This document shows positions 1 through 5,213 of a stretch of DNA of 6,349 nt, one piece after another. The notes under the pieces were generated by a model. That model had not been told where the DNA came from. It did not search any database and was given only the letters and a program-made list of their open reading frames with translations. The DNA comes from WHSM01 sp050701635 (GTDB lineage: Bacteria; Actinomycetota; Actinomycetes; Mycobacteriales; Micromonosporaceae), in assembly GCA_050701635.1 (NCBI GenBank), contig JBOGDF010000319.1:1-6349 (forward strand), given 5' to 3'. Made by a program: the position numbers and the translations under genes. The stretch's first letter is position 1. Each line of letters begins with the position of its first letter.

Positions 1-855
1 GAGCTCGGCCTCGGCAGCGGGAGCGCTGGCGGCGGCGCGCGCCTCGTAGCCGGCGCGGGCCTGCGACTTCGCCGCGTCGATCATCAGCCGGTCGGCGCCG
101 ACCTGCTTCATCAGCCAGTCCCCGACGCGCCGGCCGAACGGGTACATCACCCGCTCCATCCGGCCCGCCATCTTCGGTACGTAGATGTCGAAGCGTCCCG
201 CCCGTACCCCCGCGATAATCCCGGCTGCGACGTCCTCCGGCCGGGAGATCTTGATCAGCTTGGTGTCCTCCACCCCGAGCGTCAGCTCGGTACGCACCAC
301 CCCGGGCAACACGATCGAGATCCCGATGCCGGAGCCCTTCAGCTCGTGCCGTACGGCGTCCGACAACCCCACCACGCCGTGCTTGGTGGCGCAGTACGTG
401 GCGACCCCCGGCACCCCGGTCCGGCCGGCGGTGGAGGCGACGTTGACGATGTAGCCGCTGTTGCGCGGGCGCATCCGTTTCAGGGCTTCCCGGGTCCCGT
501 GGATCACCGCGTGCAGGTTGATCGCGAGCTGCCGCGCGGTGGTCTCGGGGGTCTCGTCCTCCAGCACGTTGACCGGCATGATCCCGGCGTTGTTGACCAG
601 TACGTCGATCGGCCCCAACCGCGCCTCGACCTCGTCCAGGAACCGGGTGAACCCGGCGTGGTCGGTGACGTCGAGCCGCAGCGCCAGCACGTCGTCCCCG
701 ATCCCGGCGGCGGTGCCAGCAGCCAGCTCCTGATCCAGATCGCCGATCGCCACCCGGGCGCCCTCGGCGTACATCGCCGCGGCGGTGGCGGCGCCGATGC
801 CGCGCGCCGCTCCGGTGATCGCCACGACCTTGCCCCGCAGATCCCTGCGCGCCAT
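1..855 (-). CDS. SDR family NAD(P)-dependent oxidoreductase, 3' end cut by window edge
   Basis: Classical short-chain dehydrogenase/reductase; 285 residues are visible and the frame is still open at position 1, so the C-terminus is missing. The cofactor-binding TGAARGIG is at residues 14-21, NNAG at 88-91, and the catalytic tetrad is readable as N113, S141, Y154 and K158 (YCATK). An acidic residue after beta-2 (GDLD, D39) favours NAD(H), by family rule. The core is followed by a C-terminal extension from about residue 220 (RFDIYVPKMAGRMERV), as in a group of mycobacterial SDRs of unknown substrate; the visible tail is Ala-rich (ARAAASAPAAEAE). The ATG at 855-853 is chosen because GAGGAG lies 5 nt before it and it follows the upstream stop by 2 nt. 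It is third in the fadD19-led operon, so a hydroxyacyl-CoA or hydroxysteroid dehydrogenase role is plausible, but this is inference from context only. The SDR family call is secure; the substrate is unknown. Confidence 0.93.
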   Translation of the reverse strand, partial: MARRDLRGKVVAITGAARGIGAATAAAMYAEGARVAIGDLDQELAAGTAAGIGDDVLALRLDVTDHAGFTRFLDEVEARLGPIDVLVNNAGIMPVNVLEDETPETTARQLAINLHAVIHGTREALKRMRPRNSGYIVNVASTAGRTGVPGVATYCATKHGVVGLSDAVRHELKGSGIGISIVLPGVVRTELTLGVEDTKLIKISRPEDVAAGIIAGVRAGRFDIYVPKMAGRMERVMYPFGRRVGDWLMKQVGADRLMIDAAKSQARAGYEARAAASAPAAEAEL

Positions 856-857
856 GT

Positions 858-1970
858 TCACTCCTCGGGAGATTCGAAGATCTTTTCCAGGTGTACGGAG
901 GTCGCCCGCGCCTCGCTCACCAGCTCCGCCATCGCGTCGGCGACCGGGCGTACGGCGTTCATCCGGCCCACGATCTGACCCACCGGCATCGCGATCACCT
1001 CGGGGTCGTCGGCCGCCATCAACCGTTGATGCGCCTCGCTGACCAGCAGGTTCTGCAACGGCATCGGCAACGGCTCAGGCGCGCCCGGCGCCGCCCACGC
1101 CTCGGTCCACTTCGTCTTGAGCAGCCGGGCCGGCTTCCCGGAGAAGATCCGGGTACGCACCGTGTCGGTGGACCGGGCCGCGAGCAGCGCCTGCTGCAAC
1201 GCCTTCTGGTGGGTCGCGAGCTGGTACTCCGACGTGGTCAACCAGTACGAGCCCATCCACGCCCCGCTGGCGCCCAGCGCCAACCCGGCGACCACCTGCC
1301 GCCCGGAGCCGATGCCGCCGGCCGCCAGCACCAGCGCGCTGTCCCCGACCGCGTCCACCACCTCCGGCACCAGCACCATGGTGGCGATCTCGCCGGTGTG
1401 GCCGCCGGCCTCGTGTCCCTGCGCCACCACGATGTCCACGCCGTCGGCGACCTGCTTGGCCGCGTGCGCACCCTTGCCGGCGAGCGCCGCCACCGGGATG
1501 CCGCGGTCGTGCGCCTGCGCGATCACGTCCGGCGGCGGCGACCCGAGCGCGTTGGCGATCAGCGCGATCGGGTGCTTCAGCGCGACCTCCACATGCGACC
1601 GCGCCACCGAGTGCAGCCACCCGAGCACACCCGCGGCCTCCGCTTCGGATTCGGGCAGCGGCGGTACGCCGAGCTTGCGCAGCGTGTCGTCGACGAACCG
1701 CTTGTGCGTCTCCGGCACCAGCGACGGCAGGTCCGGCACCTCCAGCGGCACCGACGCCGGCATCACCACGTCCACCCCGTACGGCTTTCCGTCGGTGTGC
1801 TCGTCCATCCAGGTCAGCACGGCGTCCAGCTCGTCGGCGTCGTTGAACCGTACGCAGCCCAGCACCCCGAGCCCGCCCGCCCGGCTGATCGCCGCCGCCA
1901 CGTGCTCGGACGGCGAGAACCCGGCGATCGGGTGCTCGATACCGAGCCGGTCGCAGAGTGCAGTCCGCAT
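858..1970 (-). CDS. Nitronate monooxygenase / enoyl-reductase-like FMN flavoprotein (Rv1533-like)
   Basis: 370-residue FMN-dependent TIM-barrel protein of the nitronate monooxygenase (2-nitropropane dioxygenase) superfamily. Visible marks are the N-terminal barrel start (RAGGLGVLG, 30-38), IALIANALGSPPPD (135-148), AALAGKGAHA (161-170), the signature AQGHEAGGHTGE (183-194) and the phosphate-binding LAAGGIGSGRQV (215-226) followed by GASGAWMGSYWLTT. The sequence resembles M. tuberculosis Rv1533 throughout, as recalled and not aligned by search. The name is a family label: related actinobacterial proteins such as IpdC act as CoA-thioester double-bond reductases in steroid-ring degradation, so a reductase or desaturation role on a sterol-derived acyl-CoA is at least as likely here as nitronate oxidation. 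The frame is open further upstream (to 2291), but the ATG at 1970-1968 is chosen because TGAGGTGA precedes it and it follows the fadD19-like stop by 2 nt. Middle gene of a three-gene operon. Confidence 0.9.
   Translation of the reverse strand: MRTALCDRLGIEHPIAGFSPSEHVAAAISRAGGLGVLGCVRFNDADELDAVLTWMDEHTDGKPYGVDVVMPASVPLEVPDLPSLVPETHKRFVDDTLRKLGVPPLPESEAEAAGVLGWLHSVARSHVEVALKHPIALIANALGSPPPDVIAQAHDRGIPVAALAGKGAHAAKQVADGVDIVVAQGHEAGGHTGEIATMVLVPEVVDAVGDSALVLAAGGIGSGRQVVAGLALGASGAWMGSYWLTTSEYQLATHQKALQQALLAARSTDTVRTRIFSGKPARLLKTKWTEAWAAPGAPEPLPMPLQNLLVSEAHQRLMAADDPEVIAMPVGQIVGRMNAVRPVADAMAELVSEARATSVHLEKIFESPEE
861..866 (-). promoter_or_regulatory. Shine-Dalgarno of the SDR gene, inside the preceding gene
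   Basis: Read on the minus strand, GAGGAG encodes the last two Glu codons of the upstream flavoprotein, followed by TGA, two bases and the SDR ATG. One hexamer therefore serves as coding end and ribosome binding site, which fixes the SDR start and implies translational coupling. Confidence 0.85.
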
Positions 1971-1972
1971 GC

Positions 1973-1980
1973 TCACCTCA
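1973..1980 (-). promoter_or_regulatory. Shine-Dalgarno of the flavoprotein gene, overlapping the fadD19-like stop
   Basis: On the minus strand TGAGGTGA contains the last Arg codon and the TGA stop of the ligase gene, and the next ATG follows after two more bases. This decides the flavoprotein start against the longer open frame and indicates stop-start coupling. Confidence 0.85.
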
Positions 1981-3562
1981 GGGGATCGTTCTGTTCGGCG
2001 TACGCCTTGGCCCAGCGGTAGTCGGCCTTGCCGCTGACCGTGCGGCCGATCTCGTCGGCGACCCAGATCTTGCGGGGCGCCTTGTAGCCCGCGAGCAGCG
2101 TGTGCACGTGCGCGTCGAGCGCGGCGGCGTCCAACGTGGCGCCGGGGCGCGGCTCCACCACCGCGGCGACCGCCTGGCCCAGCCGCTCGTCGGGCAGTCC
2201 GATCACCAGCGCGTCGAACACGTCGGGGTGCGACTTCAGCGCGGCCTCGACCTCCTCCGGGAACACCTTCTCGCCGCCCGTGTTCACGCACGTGTTGCCC
2301 CGGCCGAGCATCACGATCGTGCCGTCGGCCTCGGTGGTCGCCAGGTCGCCGGGGACCGTGTAGCGCTCGCCGTCGACTTCGGCGTACAACCGCTTGGTCT
2401 TCTCTTCGTCCTTGTAGTAGCCGAGCGGGACGTGACCGCCGCGCGCCAGCCGCCCGACCTGGCCGGAACCCGGCTCGATCGGCTTGTCGAACTCGTCGAT
2501 CACGATCGTCTTCGGCCCGGGCCTGACCCGCGGGCCGGCGGTGCTCTGCTCGGTGTCCTTGGTGATCAGGCTGATCCCGGCGAACCCGGTCTCGGACGAG
2601 CCGATCGCGTCGGTGAGCACGGTGTTCGGGAACGTCTCCAGATACTGCTGCTTCAGGCTCGGCGAGAACAGCGCGGCGCTGGAGGAGACCGCGTACAGCT
2701 TCTCGGCCTTGCAGTCGCCTTCCTGGTACGCCTCCAGCAACGGCCGCGCCATCGCGTCACCGATGATGACCAGCACGTTCACCTGGTGCTCGTCGACCGC
2801 GCGCCAGATCTCGTGCGGGTCGAACTGCGGCACGAACACCACCTTGTCCCCGGCGAACAGTGCCGCGAGCGCGGCCCACTGCGCGTTGCCGTGGATCAGC
2901 GGGGCGGCGCAGAGGCGTACCAGCGGGCCGAATTCCTTGCCCTTCTGCGCCTGTGCCCACTCGTCCGGCAGCGGCTCGCCGGACATGAAGTCGATGCCGC
3001 CGCCGAGCACCCGCCAGATGTCCTCGTGGCGCCACATCACGCCCTTCGGGTAACCCGTGGTGCCGCCGGTGTAGAGGATGTAGCGGTCGTCGGGGCTGCG
3101 CTCGGCGAAGTCCCGTTCTCCGGACTCGGCCGCGATCGCGGTCTCGTAGTCGCCGTCGCCGGTCTCGTCGCCGATGGTCAGCACGTGCTTCAGATTCGGT
3201 ACGTCGGGCCGCACGGCCGCCACCTTGTCGGCGTACCGGTGGTCGTGGACGAGGGCGACCAGGTCGGCGTTGTCGAAGAGATATCGCAACTCGTTCTCGA
3301 CGTACCGGTAGTTGACATTGATGACCAGGGCGCGGAGTTTGAACACCGCGATCATGGTTTCGGTGAACTCGACGGAGTTGCGGGCGTACACGCCCACGTG
3401 GGAGCCCGGTCCGACACCGTGTTGTGCCAGGTGATGGGCTAGTTTGTTGGCGCGCTCCTCGAGTTGCGCGTACGTCGTGCGGCGGTCGCCACACGCCACC
3501 GCGACACGCTCGGGAACCAGGTCGACCGCGTGCTCGAAAAGGTCCGCGATGTTCACAGCCAT
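1973..3562 (-). CDS. fadD19: FadD19-like long-chain/steroid acyl-CoA ligase
   Basis: Complete 529-residue ATP-dependent acyl-CoA ligase of the ANL adenylating superfamily: it makes an acyl-AMP and then the CoA thioester. Motifs in order are the P-loop YTGGTTGYPKG (164-174), GSSETG (321-326), PGD (404-406), the hinge and A8 stretch LGRG...NTGGEKVFPEEVE (419-439, GR replacing the usual DR), and the adenylation lysine K512 in SGKADYR. The N-terminus (NIADLFEHAVDLVPERVAVACGD) and the blocks RYVENELRYLFDN and MWRHEDIWRVL match the mycobacterial FadD19 (Rv3515c) pattern; mycobacterial FadD19 is somewhat longer. FadD19 is known to activate sterol side chains and to be needed for C-24-branched ones. 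ATG 3562-3560 is preceded by no clear Shine-Dalgarno, but by a candidate -10 (TAGTTT) ending 5 nt before it, so the mRNA may be leaderless. First gene of the operon, divergent from the echA19-like gene. Family secure; the FadD19 assignment rests on sequence memory plus synteny. Confidence 0.9.
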   Translation of the reverse strand: MAVNIADLFEHAVDLVPERVAVACGDRRTTYAQLEERANKLAHHLAQHGVGPGSHVGVYARNSVEFTETMIAVFKLRALVINVNYRYVENELRYLFDNADLVALVHDHRYADKVAAVRPDVPNLKHVLTIGDETGDGDYETAIAAESGERDFAERSPDDRYILYTGGTTGYPKGVMWRHEDIWRVLGGGIDFMSGEPLPDEWAQAQKGKEFGPLVRLCAAPLIHGNAQWAALAALFAGDKVVFVPQFDPHEIWRAVDEHQVNVLVIIGDAMARPLLEAYQEGDCKAEKLYAVSSSAALFSPSLKQQYLETFPNTVLTDAIGSSETGFAGISLITKDTEQSTAGPRVRPGPKTIVIDEFDKPIEPGSGQVGRLARGGHVPLGYYKDEEKTKRLYAEVDGERYTVPGDLATTEADGTIVMLGRGNTCVNTGGEKVFPEEVEAALKSHPDVFDALVIGLPDERLGQAVAAVVEPRPGATLDAAALDAHVHTLLAGYKAPRKIWVADEIGRTVSGKADYRWAKAYAEQNDPLR

Positions 3563-3571
3563 GACTCAAAC

Positions 3572-3585
3572 TAGAACGTGTTATC
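3572..3585. promoter_or_regulatory. KstR-type operator between the divergent fadD19-like and echA19-like genes
   Basis: TAGAACGTGTTATC matches the published KstR consensus TnnAACnnGTTnnA at 7 of 8 fixed positions; the final A is C here. The dyad extends outward with ACTA on one side and T-GT on the other (3570-3587). KstR is the TetR-family repressor of cholesterol side-chain and upper-ring genes in mycobacteria and rhodococci, released by 3-oxo-cholestenoyl-CoA-type ligands. The site overlaps the candidate -10 elements on both strands (TAGTTT minus, TATCGT plus), so one bound dimer could silence both directions. Location between two genes whose mycobacterial counterparts are KstR-controlled supports the call; no kstR gene is in the window. 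Confidence 0.72.
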
Positions 3586-3587
3586 GT
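3582..3587 (+). promoter_or_regulatory. Candidate -10 element of the echA19-like gene
   Basis: TATCGT fits the actinobacterial TANNNT -10 pattern and would give a leader of about 30 nt that includes the AGGAGGT site. No convincing -35 is present at 17-18 nt upstream. It lies within the KstR-like dyad. Confidence 0.35.
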
Positions 3588-3613
3588 CCAGCGCAATCCC
3601 CGGTTTCCGCGCC

Positions 3614-3620
3614 AGGAGGT
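3614..3620 (+). promoter_or_regulatory. Strong Shine-Dalgarno of the echA19-like gene
   Basis: AGGAGGT ends 4 nt before the ATG at 3625, a near-perfect anti-16S match that fixes the start. It contrasts with the divergent ligase gene, which has no recognisable site. Confidence 0.9.
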
Positions 3621-3624
3621 CACG

Positions 3625-4428
3625 ATGACTGAGCCCGCGAGCGAGCAGCCGCACTGCCTGGTGGAGCAGCGGGGCCACGTACTGGTCGTGACCATGAACC
3701 GCCCCGAGGCCCGCAACGCGCTGTCCGCCCCGATGATGGCGATCATGCGTACCGCGTGGGACCGGGTGGACACCGATCCGTCGGTACGGGTCTGCGTACT
3801 GACCGGAGCCGGCGGCGCCTTCTGTGCCGGCGCCGACCTGAAGGCGATGACCTCGACCCACCCCGGCGACTCCTTCTCCGGGGGCGGCTGGAACCTGTCG
3901 GTGATCGAGCCGCTGCTGAAGGGCCGGCGGCTGAGCAAGCCGCTGATCGCCGCCGTGGAGGGCCCGGCGATCGCCGGCGGCACCGAGATCCTGCAGGCCA
4001 CCGACCTGCGGGTGGCCGGTACGAGCGCGAAGTTCGGCGTCTCCGAGGCGCGCTGGGGGCTGTTCCCACTGGGCGGCTCGGCGGTACGGCTGCCGCGCCA
4101 GATCCCGTACACGGTCGCCGCGGATCTGCTGCTCACCGGGCGGCACATCGCCGCCGCCGAGGCGCTCCGGATCGGGCTGATCGGCGAGGTGGTGCCCGAC
4201 GGCACCGCGCTGGACCGGGCGCTGGAGCTGGCCGAGCTGATCGCCGGGAACGGGCCGCTCGCCGTACAGGCGATCCTGCGTACCATCCGCGAGACCGAGG
4301 GCATGCCCGAGGACGAGGCCTTCAAGATCGACGCCACCCTGGGCGCCGCGGTCTTCGCCACCGAAGACGCCCGCGAAGGCCCCCGCGCCTTCGCCGAAAA
4401 ACGCCGCCCCCACTTCCAGGGCCACTAG
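3625..4428 (+). CDS. echA19: EchA19-like enoyl-CoA hydratase
   Basis: Complete 267-residue crotonase-fold protein; EchA19 of M. tuberculosis (Rv3516) is of about the same length. It hydrates a 2-enoyl-CoA to a 3-hydroxyacyl-CoA, and mycobacterial EchA19 acts on the steroid side-chain enoyl-CoA. Oxyanion-hole segments are CAGADLK (67-73) and AIAGGTE (115-121). Both catalytic acids of true hydratases are present and 20 residues apart, E121 and E141 (VSEARWG), so this is a likely hydratase and not an isomerase. The blocks KGRRLSKPLIAAVEGPAIAG and QIPYT...DLLLTGRHI and the ending EGPRAFAEKRRPHFQGH follow Rv3516 closely, as recalled without a search. The start is fixed by AGGAGGT. It is divergent from the fadD19-like gene, as in M. 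tuberculosis, and shares the KstR-like operator. The TAG stop (4426-4428) lies inside the outermost inverted repeat of the palindromic element that follows, yet the reading end appears native. Confidence 0.93.
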   Translation: MTEPASEQPHCLVEQRGHVLVVTMNRPEARNALSAPMMAIMRTAWDRVDTDPSVRVCVLTGAGGAFCAGADLKAMTSTHPGDSFSGGGWNLSVIEPLLKGRRLSKPLIAAVEGPAIAGGTEILQATDLRVAGTSAKFGVSEARWGLFPLGGSAVRLPRQIPYTVAADLLLTGRHIAAAEALRIGLIGEVVPDGTALDRALELAELIAGNGPLAVQAILRTIRETEGMPEDEAFKIDATLGAAVFATEDAREGPRAFAEKRRPHFQGH

Positions 4429-4594
4429 GGCCTGTCCTGTGGATCTTGGTCGAGCGAGACAGGTGCCAGGCGGCGGTCCGGCAAGGCGCAGGTTCGTCCG
4501 GATACCGGTGTTGTATCCGGACGGTTCTGCAACGCGGCCGGTCGTCGTCTGGTGCCTGTCGCAGCCGACTGAAGATCTACAGGACAGGCCCTAG
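4425..4594. mobile_element. Palindromic MITE-like element inserted at the echA19 stop codon
   Basis: A 23-bp terminal inverted repeat (4425-4447 against 4572-4594) matches at 22 of 23 positions and begins CTAGGGCCTGTCCTGT. Inside it the two arms remain complementary up to an 11-bp apical stem (4495-4505 with 4513-4523) closed by a 7-nt loop, so the whole unit is one long hairpin centred at about 4509. There is no coding capacity. If the target duplication is TA (4426-4427 and 4592-4593) the element proper is 4428-4591, 164 bp; CTAG duplication would give 162 bp. The GGGCCTGTCC-type ends and TA target resemble IS5-family (IS427 group) elements, so a transposase supplied in trans is likely; that family link is inference. 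Removing one TA plus the element restores CAC-TAG-ACC, so the insertion left echA19 intact. Confidence 0.75.
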
Positions 4595-4739
4595 ACCCCC
4601 TCGCACCCCCGCTCGCGCCGCATCCGCTCGCCCACGCCCGCCACTTGGGGCCTCCTGTGGCTGCCGGAAAGCGCACAAAACGGGCACGATCACGACCACA
4701 CGGGGCCCCAAGTGGGATGCGGGGGGCGGGGTGGGTGAG
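4429..4739. other. 311-bp non-coding convergent intergenic region
   Basis: Lies between the end of the echA19-like gene and the end of the minus-strand PPOX gene. It is almost filled by the palindromic element and the second inverted repeat. The remainder (4595-4640 and 4716-4739) is C-rich and then G-rich spacer, with no gene, tRNA or promoter that I can recognise. A minus-strand open frame of 83 codons across 4425-4676 has no family resemblance and covers the palindrome, so it is not called. Confidence 0.8.
4641..4715. repeat. Second intergenic inverted repeat, possible bidirectional terminator
   Basis: CCACTTGGGGCC (4641-4652) is repeated inverted without mismatch at 4704-4715. The pairing continues inward after a T-G wobble, one pair and a C-C mismatch with TGTGG (4656-4660) against CCACA (4696-4700), leaving a loop of about 35 nt. 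It sits between convergent genes, where a terminator for both strands would be expected, but no U-run follows on either side, so an intrinsic terminator is not clearly shown. It could equally be a dispersed REP-like repeat. Confidence 0.55.
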
Positions 4740-5213
4740 TTAGTTGCCGGGGAGTTTGCGGTGGTCCCAGGAGCTGGTGTGGTGCGGGTGGAAGATGATT
4801 GCTACCCGCTTCGGCGCCTGGGCTGCCACGCCGGCGCGGATCGCCTCCTGGGCGGTGGGGTCCTGGGGCGCGGGGAGGTAGCGGGCGGCGATGGCTTCGC
4901 CGATGCGGCGTACCTCCGGGAGGTTTTCCAGGATCTTGGCGGTGCCTTGCATCGAGACGCCGCTCAGCTCGTGGTACTCCTCACCGGCCTCGAGAAGGCA
5001 GGTCAGGCGGGGGTCGCGGCGCAGGTTGACGACCTTCTGGGACGACCGGTAGGTCCAGAACCCGATCTCGCCGCCGAGCAGCGCGAACCACATCGGCACC
5101 AGGTGCGGCACCCCGTCGGCGCCGATGCTCGCCACCATCAGCGTCTTCCGCCCGGCCACGAACGCGTCGACTTCGTCGGGCGTCATCCGGATCGGGCGAC
5201 GCTTAGATGGCAC
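4740..5213 (-). CDS. PPOX-class split beta-barrel flavin/F420-binding protein
   Basis: 157-residue protein of the pyridoxamine-5'-phosphate oxidase-like superfamily (FDOR/PPOX type). The family pattern is visible: TPDEVDAFVAGRKTLMVASIGADGVPHLVPMWF split as helix plus first strands (11-43), GEIGFWTYRSSQKVVNLRRDPRLTCLLE (48-75, with the S/T-x-K-x-x-N-L-x-R-D-P cofactor-side motif), GVSMQGTAKI (85-94), and a C-terminal strand ending HHTSSWDHRKL. Members bind FMN or F420 and include reductases; cofactor and substrate cannot be chosen from sequence by eye. The start taken is GTG at 5213-5211, 11 nt inside the end of the upstream ligase gene, with GGGAAGG about 8 nt before it. An ATG at residue 10 (5186-5184) is an alternative without a visible Shine-Dalgarno. 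The overlap implies coupled translation with the ligase. No signal peptide or membrane segment, so cytosolic. Confidence 0.88.
   Translation of the reverse strand: MPSKRRPIRMTPDEVDAFVAGRKTLMVASIGADGVPHLVPMWFALLGGEIGFWTYRSSQKVVNLRRDPRLTCLLEAGEEYHELSGVSMQGTAKILENLPEVRRIGEAIAARYLPAPQDPTAQEAIRAGVAAQAPKRVAIIFHPHHTSSWDHRKLPGN

Larger units (their letters stand above)
3568..3596 (-). promoter_or_regulatory. Candidate leaderless promoter of the fadD19-like operon
   Basis: Read on the minus strand, TTGCGC (3596-3591) and TAGTTT (3573-3568) are separated by exactly 17 nt, fitting a housekeeping-sigma promoter with a TANNNT -10. The -10 ends 5 nt before the ATG at 3562, so transcription would begin at or next to the start codon. 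Leaderless starts are common in Actinomycetota and agree with the missing Shine-Dalgarno. The -35 is a weak match. Prediction from sequence only. Confidence 0.5.

Noticed and set aside
1971..2291. 107-codon N-terminal extension of the flavoprotein
   Set aside because: It overlaps the ligase C-terminus, is Arg/Gly-rich and has no domain. The ATG at 1970 has a Shine-Dalgarno and matches the family start.
1958..3442. 494-codon open frame on the + strand opposite the fadD19-like gene, and a 376-codon one at 891-2021
   Set aside because: Both are Arg/His/Gly/Val-rich frames without any family motif, lying opposite genes with complete catalytic motifs. Long antisense frames are expected in high-GC DNA.
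3240..3560. Lower GC at the 5' end of the fadD19-like gene as a sign of transfer
   Set aside because: The dip is mild and limited to the gene start, where reduced GC is common for translation initiation; the reading frame and family similarity are continuous.
3563..3624. KstR2 operator (AnCAAGnnCTTGnT) in the divergent region
   Set aside because: No CAAG/CTTG dyad is present; only the KstR-type AAC/GTT dyad fits.
2757..4361. 534-codon minus-strand open frame spanning the divergent promoter and opposite echA19
   Set aside because: It runs out of frame through the fadD19-like gene and antisense through echA19, and would erase a well supported divergent intergenic region. Composition is Ser/Arg/Pro-rich and shows no domain.
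4425..4594. The palindrome as an intrinsic terminator or a structural RNA gene such as a tRNA
   Set aside because: No U-tract follows, and the shape is a single long hairpin with no cloverleaf or tRNA signature bases. Matching termini with a TA/CTAG duplication favour a mobile element.
4425..4676. 83-codon minus-strand frame in the convergent intergenic region
   Set aside because: It lies mostly across the palindrome, has no Shine-Dalgarno that stands out and no family resemblance.
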